DNA of 64,000 nt from Gammaproteobacteria bacterium (GCA_033344735.1 JAWPMW010000001.1:372001-436000); one strand, 5' to 3'. Shown: positions 42,523 to 52,857, counted from the first letter of the stretch. The notes: a model not told the origin generated them from the sequence alone. Made by a program: numbers and translations.

Positions 42523-45144
42523 TTATCCGTTAACGACCTTAATATTTATTTCCGCCAGTCTTGCATCCGCTTCTAATGCTTTACTTGTGTAGTCTTCGAT
42601 TTCATTAAAGTTTAAGTAACGGTAAATATCGTCAGCCATTGGATCAATTTGTGCGGCGAACTCCATATATTCCTCGTAAGTTGGAATTTTTCCAAGTATA
42701 GAAACAACTGCTGCAATTTCCGCGGAAGATAGAAATACGTCTGCACCATCACCTAAACGATTAGGGAAGTTACGTGTTGAGGTTGAAACAACTGTAGAGT
42801 TAGCGGCGACGCGTGCCTGGTTGCCCATGCAAAGCGAACAACCCGGCATTTCTGTACGTGCACCTGCTGCTGCATAAATGCTGTAGTAACCTTCATCTGA
42901 AAGTTGGCTTTCATCCATCTTTGTGGGTGGTACTACCCAGAGTCGTGTTGGGATAGTGCCACCATAAGCTTCAAGCAATTTTCCTGCTGCACGAAAATGA
43001 CCAATATTGGTCATGCATGAACCAAGGAAAACTTCATCCACGGGAGTGCCTGCAACATCCGCCAGTGTTTTCACATCATCAGGATCATTCGGGCATGCAA
43101 GAAGAGGTTCTTTAATCTCATTCATATCAATTTCGATGATTTCTGCATATTCAGCATCAGCATCAGCTTCCATTAGCTCTGGGTTAGCTAACCATTTTTC
43201 CATCGCTTTTATGCGACGGTCTAATGTACGCGCATCACCGTATTCATTGGCAATCATCCATCGAAGCATGACGATATTTGAATTTAGATATTCAATGATA
43301 GGTTCTTTATCCAGTTTGATAGTACAACCTGCTGCAGAACGTTCCGCAGAGGCATCTGATAATTCAAACGCTTGTTCTACTTTAAGATTGGGTAAGCCTT
43401 CAATTTCAAGAATGCGACCAGAGTAAATATTTTTCTTGCCTTTCTTTTCCACTGTTAGCAGACCCAGCTCAAGTGCTTTATATGGGATCGCGTTAACCAG
43501 ATCTCGCAACGTAATTCCAGGTTGCATTTCACCTTTAAAACGAACAAGAACTGATTCTGGCATGTCCAGAGGCATGACACCGGTCGCCGCAGCAAATGCC
43601 ACTAGCCCCGAGCCTGCGGGAAATGAAATACCAATGGGGAAACGCGTATGTGAATCACCACCAGTACCCACAGTATCTGGCAGTAACATACGGTTTAACC
43701 ATGAGTGAATAATGCCGTCACCTGGACGCAATGAAACACCGCCACGATTCATAATGAAATCCGGGAGTGTATGGTGAGTCCCAACGTCAATAGGCTTTGG
43801 ATATGCTGCGGTATGACAGAAAGATTGCATTGTAAGATCTGCCGAGAAACCGAGACAGGCTAAATCTTTTAATTCATCACGTGTCATCGGGCCTGTTGTA
43901 TCTTGTGAGCCTACAGTTGTCATTTTAGGTTCACAATAAGTACCGGGGCGTATGCCATCAGTACCACAAGCGACTCCCACCATCTTCTGTGCAAGCGTAT
44001 AACCTTTGCCGGTGTCTTTAGCAGGTACAGGAACACGGAATAGATCATTTGAGCCCATACCAAGAGATTCACGTGCACGTGTAGTTAAGCCACGCCCAAT
44101 AATTAACGGGATTCGGCCGCCAGCACGAGCTTCATCCAACAGTATGTCAGTCTTTAGTCCGAACTCACAAATAGTTTCGCTTGTTGCATTGTTTTTAATG
44201 ACACCTTCGTAAGGGTAGATATCGATTACATCACCCATAGCTAGGCTGGTGACATCACATTCGATAGGCAATGCACCCGCGTCTTCCATTGTATTAAAGA
44301 AAATAGGCGCAATTTTTCCACCGAGGCAATATCCACCATCGCGCTTATTAGGGATAAAAGGAATATCGCGACCCATATGCCATAGTACAGAGTTAGTGGC
44401 AGATTTACGTGATGACCCTGTTCCAACAACGTCACCAACATACGCTAGAGGATGACCTTTCTCTTTTAGCGCTTCGATCTGTTTGATTGGACCAACTTTG
44501 CCTTGTTCGTCTGGTGTTATACCGTCACGTTCCATTTTTAGCATGGCGACAGCATGTAAAGGGATATCTGGACGAGACCAAGCATCTGGTGCTGGTGAAA
44601 GATCATCTGTGTTTGTTTCACCAGTTACTTTAAACACAGTGACAGTAATTTTTTCTTCTAACTCAGGCTTGCTAGTAAACCATTCACCATTCGCCCACGA
44701 CTCAATAATCTTCTTCGCATGTGCATTTCCCTCTTTCATTTTTTCTTCAACGTCATAAAACGCATCGAACATCAGTAGCGTATGTGACAGTGCTTCAACC
44801 GCGGCGGATGCAAGTGACTCATCATCTAGCGCATCAATCAGTGGGGCAATGTTATAGCCGCCAAGCATGGTGCCGAGTAGTTCAACGGCTTTTACTTTGT
44901 CGATAAGCGGGGATGAAGTTTCACCTTTTGAGATAGCCGCAAGGAAACCTGCTTTCACGTAAGCAGCTTGGTCAACACCAGCTGGCACGCGGTTAATAAG
45001 TAGATCGAGGATAAACTCTTCCTCACCCGTAGGTGGATTTTTAAGTAATTCGACTAGATCTGCTGTTTGTTCCGGGGATAATGGCTGAGGGACGACTCCC
45101 AGAGCAGCTCGTTCTGCTACATGTTCGCGATAAGCATCTAACAC
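42523..45144 (-). CDS. acnB: Bifunctional aconitate hydratase 2/2-methylisocitrate dehydratase AcnB
   Basis: TCA-cycle aconitase B, a [4Fe-4S] enzyme that also binds its own mRNA when iron is low in E. coli. The protein matches E. coli AcnB along its length: [12 protein letters not shown] at the start, [12 protein letters not shown] in the swivel domain near residue 245, [10 protein letters not shown] near 500, and the three cluster cysteines (C in [15 protein letters not shown], and two in [10 protein letters not shown]). I chose GTG at 45144 because TGGAG lies nine bases upstream and E. coli AcnB starts at the equivalent position; the ATG five codons earlier (45159) has no Shine-Dalgarno. 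The GTG start gives 873 residues. Confidence 0.95.
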   Translation of the reverse strand: MLDAYREHVAERAALGVVPQPLSPEQTADLVELLKNPPTGEEEFILDLLINRVPAGVDQAAYVKAGFLAAISKGETSSPLIDKVKAVELLGTMLGGYNIAPLIDALDDESLASAAVEALSHTLLMFDAFYDVEEKMKEGNAHAKKIIESWANGEWFTSKPELEEKITVTVFKVTGETNTDDLSPAPDAWSRPDIPLHAVAMLKMERDGITPDEQGKVGPIKQIEALKEKGHPLAYVGDVVGTGSSRKSATNSVLWHMGRDIPFIPNKRDGGYCLGGKIAPIFFNTMEDAGALPIECDVTSLAMGDVIDIYPYEGVIKNNATSETICEFGLKTDILLDEARAGGRIPLIIGRGLTTRARESLGMGSNDLFRVPVPAKDTGKGYTLAQKMVGVACGTDGIRPGTYCEPKMTTVGSQDTTGPMTRDELKDLACLGFSADLTMQSFCHTAAYPKPIDVGTHHTLPDFIMNRGGVSLRPGDGIIHSWLNRMLLPDTVGTGGDSHTRFPIGISFPAGSGLVAFAAATGVMPLDMPESVLVRFKGEMQPGITLRDLVNAIPYKALELGLLTVEKKGKKNIYSGRILEIEGLPNLKVEQAFELSDASAERSAAGCTIKLDKEPIIEYLNSNIVMLRWMIANEYGDARTLDRRIKAMEKWLANPELMEADADAEYAEIIEIDMNEIKEPLLACPNDPDDVKTLADVAGTPVDEVFLGSCMTNIGHFRAAGKLLEAYGGTIPTRLWVVPPTKMDESQLSDEGYYSIYAAAGARTEMPGCSLCMGNQARVAANSTVVSTSTRNFPNRLGDGADVFLSSAEIAAVVSILGKIPTYEEYMEFAAQIDPMADDIYRYLNFNEIEDYTSKALEADARLAEINIKVVNG

Positions 45145-45223
45145 AATATTGGACTCCACATGTTGGGTGACAGCTCAGCTTCCTTGCTGGCACCTTAGAT
45201 AGGTTGTTATAAATGAGCCGCCC

Positions 45224-45229
45224 ATTATA
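45224..45229 (-). promoter_or_regulatory. -10 element of acnB
   Basis: A perfect TATAAT is found on the minus strand in the context CGCTATAATGGGCG. It lies about 80 bases before the GTG start of acnB, just downstream of the hflD end. The -35 is poor, which is compatible with an activator-dependent promoter. Confidence 0.45.
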
Positions 45230-45266
45230 GCGGATCTAGTAGAAAAATTTTAGAAAGTAAGCTTCT

Positions 45267-45883
45267 TTAAGCTAGAATCTGATCAATAGTTTTGAGGTAT
45301 TTTGACTTGCCAATTAACAAATTAAGTTGATTTCCTCCAGCCTGATACCAAAGTAAAGCAGCGCGCAGGCCTGCAAACAACATAGCGCGAATAGCGGCTG
45401 CGTTATCATCATTTTTCAAAATTTGTGGATCGCATAGACAATTACACGTGGTGTTAGAGGACTAATAGCGTTTTGATAGAGTTGGGCAATACGCTCGATG
45501 ACATAGTCGCGCTGATTTTCTAAATCATGAGCAGCTTCGTCTAATAAGCTAAGGGTTGTGCCAGTTTGTTTGCCTAGTTGATTGTTATCTCTTAAGTTTT
45601 TAGACAACATCATTAGGTTAACCATATAGCGCGCACGCTCTAATGCTTGCTTGTTATGTTTTTCGGTGAAGCTTGTTTTTAATGCGATTAAGCCTGGTCT
45701 TAAATCACTAATTGATCCAAACACTTCTGTATATGTGTCTGGATTTCGAACAAATAAACTGGTTAAACATACGTCGATTTGAGAGTAATCGTAGTCTGCC
45801 TCCCAGGCTATGTTTTGAACTTGTGACAATGCTTGATGCATGCCTGCTAAAGCGATAGTTTTATTTGTATATTCTGTGCTCAT
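45267..45883 (-). pseudogene. hflD: hflD, high-frequency lysogenization protein homologue, with a one-base frameshift
   Basis: HflD is a peripheral membrane protein that in E. coli binds phage lambda CII, and it is always near mnmA. The reading frame from ATG 45883 codes for the first 155 residues and ends in HKF at a TGA soon after SPLTPRVIVY. Directly after this, the next frame continues the family: DPQILKNDD, then IRAMLFAGLRAALLWYQAGG and a C-terminal tail, stopping with TAA at 45267-45269. The two parts would be joined if one G were inserted near 45432, changing GC-GAT into GGC-GAT (Tyr-Gly-Asp). The total would be about 205 residues, close to E. coli HflD (213). It starts 2 bases after mnmA. 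This is a real mutation or a sequencing/assembly error. Confidence 0.85.
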
Positions 45884-45885
45884 AA

Positions 45886-46974
45886 TTAATTGATACGCTG
45901 GCTTATTATGCCGCCACCGAGGCAATGTTCGTTATCGTAAAGCACCGCATACTGCCCAGGCGTCACTGCGCGTTGAGGCTGTTCGAAATCTAGCTGCCAT
46001 TGGCCGTTTTTTAATTCAGTTGCCAGGCATGCTTGATGAGATTGGCGGTAACGTATTTTAGCCTGAATTGAATTAATAGAATGCTTGTAGGACTGTTCTA
46101 TCCAGTGCATTTCCTCAATTATCAAGCTGCTGTTGAACAAGTCAGGGTGGTCACTGCCTTGGCCGACAATTAGTTGGTTAGTCTCCATATTTTTATCCAC
46201 AACATACCAGGGTTGTTCGCTGGCACTGGCGACTCCGCCAATACCTAAACCCTGTCTCTGTCCAATGGTGAAGAAGGTAGTGCCTTGATGAGATCCTATT
46301 ACGTTACCTTCGGTATCTACTATATCACCTTGATTATTATCAATATATTGATTTAGGAAATCACGGAATTTTCGTTCACCAATGAAGCATATTCCAGTGC
46401 TATCTTTCTTGTCATGAATATGTAAATTCAATTCCTCAGCAAGTTGCCGAACTTGTGGCTTGCTTATATCGCCTAGTGGAAATAACGATTTACTTAGTTG
46501 TTGTTGATTCAGTCCATGTAAAAAATAACTCTGATCTTTGTTTGAGTCTATGGCGGTAAGTAATTGGTAATCACTAGTTGTTTGTTGACAACGTGCATAA
46601 TGTCCCGTGGCTATTTTTTCAGCCCCCAACTCAATGGCGAAATCTAAAAATGCTTTAAATTTGATTTCTGTGTTACATAAGACGTCTGGATTAGGTGTGC
46701 GTCCTGCCTTGTGTTCGGTTAAAAAATATTCAAACACCCAATCCCAGTATTCTGAAGAAAAGTTAACTGTTCGCAGGGGAATACCAAGTTTTTTGCATAC
46801 TTTTTCAGCATCTTCTAAGTCTTGTGCGGCTGAGCAATATTCGTCTGAGTCATCTTCTTCCCAGTTTTTCATGAATATTGCATCTATCTTATGACCGGCT
46901 TTTTTTAGTAAATATGCCGCTATAGCAGAGTCGACACCACCAGATAGACCAACAACAATATGCTTTAATGACAT
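45886..46974 (-). CDS. mnmA: tRNA-specific 2-thiouridylase MnmA
   Basis: ATP-dependent enzyme that makes 2-thiouridine at the wobble U34 of Lys, Glu and Gln tRNAs, using sulfur from the IscS/Tus relay. The 362-residue protein has the PP-loop GLSGGVDSA at residues 9-17, the first catalytic Cys in NPDVLCNTEIKF (about residue 99) and the second in STGICFIGERKF (about 196). Both cysteines are intact. The family is normally 360-370 residues. It is followed by hflD after 2 bases and preceded by nudJ with about 110 bases between, as in E. coli. Confidence 0.95.
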   Translation of the reverse strand: MSLKHIVVGLSGGVDSAIAAYLLKKAGHKIDAIFMKNWEEDDSDEYCSAAQDLEDAEKVCKKLGIPLRTVNFSSEYWDWVFEYFLTEHKAGRTPNPDVLCNTEIKFKAFLDFAIELGAEKIATGHYARCQQTTSDYQLLTAIDSNKDQSYFLHGLNQQQLSKSLFPLGDISKPQVRQLAEELNLHIHDKKDSTGICFIGERKFRDFLNQYIDNNQGDIVDTEGNVIGSHQGTTFFTIGQRQGLGIGGVASASEQPWYVVDKNMETNQLIVGQGSDHPDLFNSSLIIEEMHWIEQSYKHSINSIQAKIRYRQSHQACLATELKNGQWQLDFEQPQRAVTPGQYAVLYDNEHCLGGGIISQRIN

Positions 46975-47085
46975 ATGGTTAAAGAATATATGTAAAGTTA
47001 TTTATAGAATATTTATGAGGTATTACGGTATAAGCATTATGCCTGTTGATTGCTTGAAATGACTATATATCAATCAGAGTGGAGC

Positions 47086-47544
47086 TTACCAAGTTTCTAT
47101 TATGTCGCTCAACATAGAAAGGTCGCAACGGCGACCGCTTTCATAATCATCAATGCTCTGAAGCACCATGGCGCTGCGACGCTTAATTTCTGGCAGTCTT
47201 GCAATTTCCTCTCGTGTCATCCACAGAGCTTCTAAAATTCCATTGTCTAAAGGTTGCTCTGGAAAATGTTTGCCTACCTGTCCAGAGAATGTAATACGGA
47301 GATAAACATCGTCTTTTTCGGGATGTTTCCAACGATAAATACCCGTCAGCGACTCTGGAATAAACTCCCAGGCAGTCTCTTCTAGAGTTTCTCGAATAGC
47401 GGCATCTTCTAAAGTTTCGTCTACTTCCCAATGTCCGGCGGGTTGGTTGTACACTTCAAGGCCATTGGCTAGTTCTCTTACCATTAAGTATTTGCCATCT
47501 CGCTCAATGATGGAGGCAACTGTGATATGTGGATTTGATGGCAT
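47086..47544 (-). CDS. nudJ: Nudix phosphatase NudJ
   Basis: A 152-residue Nudix hydrolase, acting on thiamine pyrophosphate-type and nucleoside di- or triphosphate substrates in E. coli. The start PHITVASIIERDGKYLMV and QPAGHWEVDETLEDAAIRETLEETAWEF match NudJ; the Nudix box is G-x5-E-x7-RE-x2-EE-x-x with Ala-Trp replacing the final Gly-hydrophobic pair of the consensus (ETAWE). That replacement leaves the metal-binding Glu residues intact. Conservation of the nudJ-mnmA-hflD order supports the name. It is divergent from clpS. Confidence 0.88.
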   Translation of the reverse strand: MPSNPHITVASIIERDGKYLMVRELANGLEVYNQPAGHWEVDETLEDAAIRETLEETAWEFIPESLTGIYRWKHPEKDDVYLRITFSGQVGKHFPEQPLDNGILEALWMTREEIARLPEIKRRSAMVLQSIDDYESGRRCDLSMLSDIIETW

Positions 47545-47685
47545 ATCTATAATATTCAGTTAGTTATAGTTATAATTTAAAGTTAAATTGCAAGTAAAAT
47601 TTGGCATAAAACTTGATACTAAAAGACTATTTAAAGATTATTTTTGTACTACTTTTTGAGAGAACACTGGTCTTATGGAGTATTC

Positions 47686-47712
47686 GATTCTTGATAGTAA
47701 GAATCCTATAAT
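47686..47712 (+). promoter_or_regulatory. clpS promoter with overlapping inverted repeat
   Basis: TATAAT at 47707-47712 is immediately preceded by a perfect 7-base inverted repeat, GATTCTT-gatagt-AAGAATC, at 47686-47705. The repeat occupies the usual spacer and -35 zone, so a dimeric repressor bound there should block transcription of clpS-clpA. A good -35 was not seen. Confidence 0.45.
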
Positions 47713-47745
47713 ATGATTTACTTAAAGTAACAATGTGCTATTTGT

Positions 47746-48069
47746 ATGTCGAGTGACAATCAATATCAAAATGATGATGGATTAGCGGTCGAAGAAGATC
47801 GTCCTAAGGTCAAACAACCACCCATGTATAAGGTAGTGTTGTTAAATGATGATTACACGCCGATGGAATTTGTTGTGCATGTGTTAGAAAATTTTTTCAA
47901 CATGGGACGTGAGCAGGCCACTAGAGTTATGCTAAATGTACATTCACATGGTAAAGGGGTGTGTGGAGTATTTACTCGAGAAGTGTCAGAAACCAAAGTA
48001 TCGCAAGTTAATGAATATGCGCGATTAAACAATCATCCTCTGCTTTGCGATTTGGAAGAAGCTGAGTAA
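47746..48069 (+). CDS. clpS: ATP-dependent Clp protease adaptor ClpS
   Basis: A 107-residue N-end-rule adaptor that binds N-terminal Phe, Leu, Trp or Tyr substrates and delivers them to ClpAP. The ClpS core is intact: [27 protein letters not shown] (positions about 25-50), then the [15 protein letters not shown] helix with the conserved His, and [10 protein letters not shown] at the end. The start is unopposed and the N-terminal tail is acidic as usual. clpA follows 25 bases downstream, so the two are co-transcribed. Confidence 0.95.
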   Translation: MSSDNQYQNDDGLAVEEDRPKVKQPPMYKVVLLNDDYTPMEFVVHVLENFFNMGREQATRVMLNVHSHGKGVCGVFTREVSETKVSQVNEYARLNNHPLLCDLEEAE

Positions 48070-48094
48070 ATTTAAGTGGATATTACAATACAAA

Positions 48095-50347
48095 ATGCTA
48101 TCTAAAGATTTAGAAACAAGTTTGAACTCTGCGTTCAAGAGAGCTAGAGAAAAGCGACATGAGTTTATGACTGTCGAACACCTGCTCTTGGCTTTGACTG
48201 AGAATAATTCAGCTGCAGAAATTTTACGTGCTTGTGGAGCCAATATTGAGGCATTGAGCTCTGAATTGAATGTATTTATCGATGAAAATACGCCACTACT
48301 TAATGATGATGAGGAGCGTGAAACAACTCCTACGTTAGGTTTCCAAAGAGTTTTGCAACGTGCTGTGTTTCATGTGCAATCCTCAGGTAAAAAAGAAGTG
48401 ACAGGCGCCAATGTATTGGTTGCAATTTATGGTGAGCAAGAATCACATGCAGTGTATTTGTTAACGAATAACGATGTCGCTCGTTTGGATGTGCTTAATT
48501 TTATTTCTCATGGTATTTCAAAAGTTTCGGATGATGAAATTGGGGAAATGCCTCCAGAAATGGATCCTGATGTTGATTATCAAGAACAAGAAGCAAAACC
48601 ATTAGAGAAGTATGCGACTAATCTTAACGCCTTAGCTGCTTCAGGAAAGATAGACCCTTTGATTGGCCGTGCGCATGAAATAGAGCGCACTATGCAAATT
48701 TTATGTCGACGTAGAAAAAATAACCCATTGTTAGTTGGAGAAGCTGGTGTAGGGAAAACCGCCATTGCTGAAGGCTTGGCTAAAAAGATTGTCGATGGTG
48801 AAGTGCCTGAGATTCTAAAAGATAGCGTTATTTATTCTCTAGATCTTGGTGGTTTAGTCGCTGGGACAAAATATCGTGGCGATTTTGAAAAACGACTCAA
48901 AGGTGTTCTAAAGCAATTGTCATCTGAGGAAGGCGCGATTTTATTTATTGATGAAATACATACTATTATTGGTGCAGGCGCAGCATCAGGTGGTGTAATG
49001 GATGCATCAAATCTCATTAAACCGCAATTAGCAACTTCAGAATTAAAGTGTATTGGTTCTACTACTTATCAAGAGTATCGCGGTATCTTTGAAAAAGATC
49101 GTGCATTGGCAAGGCGCTTTCAAAAGATAGAAGTTTCGGAGCCATCTATAGATGAAACTTTTCATATCCTCAAAGGTATTCGTAGCCAGTTTGAGGGTCA
49201 CCACAAAGTTAAATATTCAGATAAAGCTTTAAAGGCTGCTGCAGAACTTTCTGAGCGTTACATTACTGATCGGTTCCTACCGGATAAAGCGATTGACGTA
49301 ATAGATGAAGCTGGGGCAGCTGTTACATTGAAGTCTGCGACCTCACGCAAGAAATCAATCACTGTTAAAGATGTAGAAGGCATTATTGCAAAAATTGCAC
49401 GTATTCCTTCTAAAAATGTTTCACACAGTGATACTGAATTATTGAAAAACTTAGAGCGTAATTTGAAGTTAGTAGTGTACGGGCAAGACGAAGCTATTAC
49501 TACATTGTCTACATCAATCAAAATGTCTCGTTCGGGATTGGGCGATGACGAGAAACCAATTGGTTCATTTTTATTTGCTGGTCCAACCGGTGTAGGTAAG
49601 ACAGAAGTAACTAGACAATTGGCAACAGCACTTGGTATTGAGTTGGTACGTTTTGATATGTCTGAGTACATGGAGCGGCATACTGTTTCGAGATTGATTG
49701 GTGCGCCTCCAGGATACGTTGGTTTTGATCAAGGCGGCTTGTTAACAGATGCGGTATTGAAAGCGCCACATAGTGTATTGCTGCTTGATGAAATAGAAAA
49801 AGCACACCCCGATGTATTTAACTTGCTATTACAAGTGATGGATCATGGAACATTAACTGATGCTAATGGCCGCCAAGTAGATTTTAGAAATGTGATTTTG
49901 GTGATGACAACTAATGCTGGCGCACAAGAAATTAGTCGCTCAACGGTTGGGTTTACTAATCAAGATCATTCCAGTGATGGTATGGAAATTATTAAACGAA
50001 TGTTCACACCAGAGTTTCGTAATCGTTTAGATGCCATTATACAATTTCAAAGTTTGGATAAATTGACAATTGGTAGCGTGGTGGACAAGTTCATTGCTCA
50101 ACTAGAAAGTCAATTGAGTGAAAAGAAAGTTGATTTGATTGTTGATGAAGATGCACGCATCTGGATAGGCGAGGAAGGTTACGATCCGCAAATGGGGGCA
50201 CGGCCAATGTCGCGTGTATTACAAGAGCATATTAAGCGCCCATTGTCAGAAGAAATCCTGTTTGGGGATTTAGCTAAAGGTGGAACTGTGAGAGTGACAG
50301 TACAAGATAATAAATTGCACTTGGATCTATCAAACGAACAGCATTAG
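48095..50347 (+). CDS. clpA: ATP-dependent Clp protease ATP-binding subunit ClpA
   Basis: Hexameric AAA+ unfoldase that feeds proteins to ClpP. The 750-residue protein begins with the Clp N-domain (two repeats within about residues 1-145). The first AAA+ domain has Walker A GEAGVGKTAIAEG (about 213-225) and Walker B LFIDEIHTIIG. The second AAA+ domain has Walker A GPTGVGKTEVTRQ (about 494-506) and Walker B LLLDEIEKAHPD. It has no ClpB-type middle coiled coil, so it is ClpA. It is full length for the family. clpP is not in the window. The gene ends 12 bases before the convergent infA. Confidence 0.97.
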   Translation: MLSKDLETSLNSAFKRAREKRHEFMTVEHLLLALTENNSAAEILRACGANIEALSSELNVFIDENTPLLNDDEERETTPTLGFQRVLQRAVFHVQSSGKKEVTGANVLVAIYGEQESHAVYLLTNNDVARLDVLNFISHGISKVSDDEIGEMPPEMDPDVDYQEQEAKPLEKYATNLNALAASGKIDPLIGRAHEIERTMQILCRRRKNNPLLVGEAGVGKTAIAEGLAKKIVDGEVPEILKDSVIYSLDLGGLVAGTKYRGDFEKRLKGVLKQLSSEEGAILFIDEIHTIIGAGAASGGVMDASNLIKPQLATSELKCIGSTTYQEYRGIFEKDRALARRFQKIEVSEPSIDETFHILKGIRSQFEGHHKVKYSDKALKAAAELSERYITDRFLPDKAIDVIDEAGAAVTLKSATSRKKSITVKDVEGIIAKIARIPSKNVSHSDTELLKNLERNLKLVVYGQDEAITTLSTSIKMSRSGLGDDEKPIGSFLFAGPTGVGKTEVTRQLATALGIELVRFDMSEYMERHTVSRLIGAPPGYVGFDQGGLLTDAVLKAPHSVLLLDEIEKAHPDVFNLLLQVMDHGTLTDANGRQVDFRNVILVMTTNAGAQEISRSTVGFTNQDHSSDGMEIIKRMFTPEFRNRLDAIIQFQSLDKLTIGSVVDKFIAQLESQLSEKKVDLIVDEDARIWIGEEGYDPQMGARPMSRVLQEHIKRPLSEEILFGDLAKGGTVRVTVQDNKLHLDLSNEQH

Positions 50348-50359
50348 TTGCCTTTGCTG

Positions 50360-50596
<237 letters not shown>

Positions 50597-50746
50597 TTAT
50601 GGTGAGGCGTCATTATCGTTATCTATTCAGTTAAAACAAGGTTTTTCTGACAGCTAGATGAGAAAATACTGAAATTTTATGAATAAGCTGCTAGATAAGT
50701 GCTAAAAACACTAAATAATAATATTAATAGGAAATAGAGAATAAAC

Positions 50747-51694
50747 ATGAAATTCGCATTTGTTTTTCCCGGGCAAGGTTCTCAATCAGTAGGTATGGTC
50801 AAAGACCTCTCTGAAAGTTTTGCAATTGTTAGAGAGTGTTATCAAGAAATCTCTGATGCTATTGAGGTGGATTTATGGAAAATGGTTCAAGAAGGACCAG
50901 CGGAAGATTTAAACCAAACAAAAAACACTCAACCAGCGATGCTCGCAGCGAGTTATTCCATATCTAAAATTTGGGCTGATTCAACTGAGCGAAGAGCAAC
51001 TATCATGGCAGGACATAGTTTTGGTGAAGTGTCCGCGTTTACATGTGCTGGGGCGATGACGTTTCATGATGCTGCATTACTTGCACGTCGCAGAGGTGAA
51101 TTTATGCAAAATGCGGTGGCTGCAGGAAGTGGAGCCATGGCAGCAGTGTTGGGCTTGGAGAACCAGGAATTAGATGAATTATGTAAATCAATAAGTAGTG
51201 ATGGAGCCGTTGTTGAGGCTGTAAATTATAACGCTCCAGGACAAGTTGTGGTTGCAGGGCATACTCAAGCAGTTGAGAAATTAATTGATTTAGCTAAGCA
51301 AGAAGGAGCAAAGCGAGCATTAAAGTTGCCTGTATCAGTGCCAGCGCACTCAAGTTTAATGCGGCCAGCCGCAGAAAAGTTTGCTAGTGCATTAACTGAA
51401 GTTGATTTTAATATGCCTAGTGTTCCTGTAATTCAGAATGCTACTTTAGCTTCTCCGCAAGATACTCGAGAACTGGTATCTGCCTTACAAGCTCAGTTAC
51501 ATTCACCAGTGCGTTGGGTGAATACAATTGAGTCTATTAAGCAGGCTGGAGCAAGTTGTTTGATAGAAGTGGGGCCAGGAAAGGTGCTTACAGGTCTGCA
51601 TAAACGAATAGATAAATCGCTCACTTCAGTGTGTGTTTGCGATAATACATCGCTTGAAACTGCTTTAAATACTATTGAGGAAGAACAGTGTTAG
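50747..51694 (+). CDS. fabD: Malonyl-CoA:ACP transacylase FabD
   Basis: Transfers malonyl from CoA to ACP, the extender unit for fatty acid synthesis. The 315-residue protein has FVFPGQGSQSVGM at the start, the nucleophile elbow GHSFGE with Ser91, and VPAHSSLM carrying the catalytic His near 203. It is full length. Upstream is infA on the other strand, so the usual rpmF-plsX-fabH genes are not attached here. fabG overlaps its last 7 bases, so the two are translationally coupled. Confidence 0.95.
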   Translation: MKFAFVFPGQGSQSVGMVKDLSESFAIVRECYQEISDAIEVDLWKMVQEGPAEDLNQTKNTQPAMLAASYSISKIWADSTERRATIMAGHSFGEVSAFTCAGAMTFHDAALLARRRGEFMQNAVAAGSGAMAAVLGLENQELDELCKSISSDGAVVEAVNYNAPGQVVVAGHTQAVEKLIDLAKQEGAKRALKLPVSVPAHSSLMRPAAEKFASALTEVDFNMPSVPVIQNATLASPQDTRELVSALQAQLHSPVRWVNTIESIKQAGASCLIEVGPGKVLTGLHKRIDKSLTSVCVCDNTSLETALNTIEEEQC

Positions 51695-52428
51695 ATAAAA
51701 AAGTCACATTAGTCACGGGTGCAAGCCGTGGTATTGGTAAAAGTATCGCTATTGAGTTAGGCAAAGATGGTGCGCGAGTGATTGGTACAGCCACTTCAGA
51801 GAAGGGTGCAAAGAATATTACTGACTATTTAACCCAAGAAGGCATAGATGGAGTAGGTATGGTGTTGGATGTGCGTAGTAGCGAATCAATAGATCAATGT
51901 ATGTCAGACATAAAAGCACAATATGGTAATGTTGACATTTTGGTGAATAACGCAGGGATTACACGGGATACTTTGCTAATGAGAATGAAATTAGACCAGT
52001 GGGAAGAAGTCTATGAAACCAATCTGCGTTCAGTATTCTTGTTAAGTAAAGCGTGTTTGCGTGGCATGATGAAAAATCGAGCTGGGCGCATTATCAATAT
52101 TTCATCCTTAGTGGGTACGACAGGTAACCCTGGTCAATCTAACTATGCTAGTACTAAAGCCGGCATGGTGGGGTTCACCAAATCACTAGCGCGTGAAGTG
52201 GCTAATCGAGGTGTGACTGTCAATTGTGTGGCACCTGGATTTATAGCTACTGATATGACTGATGAGCTTAGTGATGAGCAAAAACAGCAGATTCTAGCTA
52301 CTATCCCCATGGGTAAATTAGGGGAAGTAGAAGATATTGCTAAGGCAGTAAAATACTTGGCATCAGATGATTCTGCTTATATAACGGGCCATACTATGCA
52401 TATAAATGGTGGGCTACATATGGAGTAA
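51688..52428 (+). CDS. fabG: 3-oxoacyl-ACP reductase FabG
   Basis: NADPH-dependent SDR that reduces 3-ketoacyl-ACP in fatty acid elongation. The 246-residue protein has the Rossmann TGASRGIG (about residues 10-17), NNAGITRD near 86-93, the catalytic Ser in ISSLVG (about 136-141), and the YASTKAG Tyr and Lys (about 151-157). It starts at GTG 51688, overlapping fabD. No ATG is available nearby that would keep the N-terminal strand. acpP follows after about 195 bases with its own promoter-like -10. Confidence 0.95.
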   Translation: MLDKKVTLVTGASRGIGKSIAIELGKDGARVIGTATSEKGAKNITDYLTQEGIDGVGMVLDVRSSESIDQCMSDIKAQYGNVDILVNNAGITRDTLLMRMKLDQWEEVYETNLRSVFLLSKACLRGMMKNRAGRIINISSLVGTTGNPGQSNYASTKAGMVGFTKSLAREVANRGVTVNCVAPGFIATDMTDELSDEQKQQILATIPMGKLGEVEDIAKAVKYLASDDSAYITGHTMHINGGLHME

Positions 52429-52546
52429 GCATACTATAAGATTTAATGTATCGAAATAGATATACATTGTAACTAATTGTTATTAAAGATAAAAAAATTA
52501 TAATTTCCCTGCTAAAACTAGCTGAAATAATAACGTCATTAATGAC

Positions 52547-52575
52547 TAGATTGCGAATAAACTTTTCACTACAAT
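52547..52575 (+). promoter_or_regulatory. Candidate acpP promoter
   Basis: TACAAT at 52570-52575 is in the context ACTACAATGGCGG, with TAGATT 17 bases upstream. Transcription would begin near 52582, about 40 bases before the acpP ATG. The region between fabG and acpP also has an inverted repeat, AATGTAT and ATACATT, at 52445-52468. Confidence 0.45.
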
Positions 52576-52623
52576 GGCGGCCCTTCTCCTCCCACACAAA
52601 TTATATCTTTGAGGATTTTATTA

Positions 52624-52857
52624 ATGAGTAATATTGAAGAACGAGTGAAACAAATCGTTGTAGAACAACTTGGCGTAAGTGAAGAAGAAGTTAAAGAATC
52701 AGCTTCGTTTGTTGATGATTTAGGTGCTGACTCACTAGATACTGTTGAGCTGGTTATGGCATTGGAAGAAGAATTCGAATGTGAAATTCCTGATGAAGAA
52801 GCAGAAAAAATTACGACAGTTAAACAAGCTATTGATTACGTAAACGCGAATAAATAA
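52624..52857 (+). CDS. acpP: Acyl carrier protein AcpP
   Basis: The acidic carrier of growing acyl chains. The 77-residue protein matches E. coli ACP in length and sequence. The phosphopantetheine attachment site is Ser37 in [12 protein letters not shown]. Helix II and III residues [16 protein letters not shown] are conserved. The start is ATG 52624 with GAGGA eight bases upstream; the frame is open five codons further upstream but that part lacks a Shine-Dalgarno. fabF follows 69 bases after. Confidence 0.97.
   Translation: MSNIEERVKQIVVEQLGVSEEEVKESASFVDDLGADSLDTVELVMALEEEFECEIPDEEAEKITTVKQAIDYVNANK

Noticed and set aside
43007-44758. Series of plus-strand ORFs across acnB.
   Set aside because: They are antisense shadows of a fully conserved AcnB, with biased Ser/Pro/Arg composition and no plausible starts.
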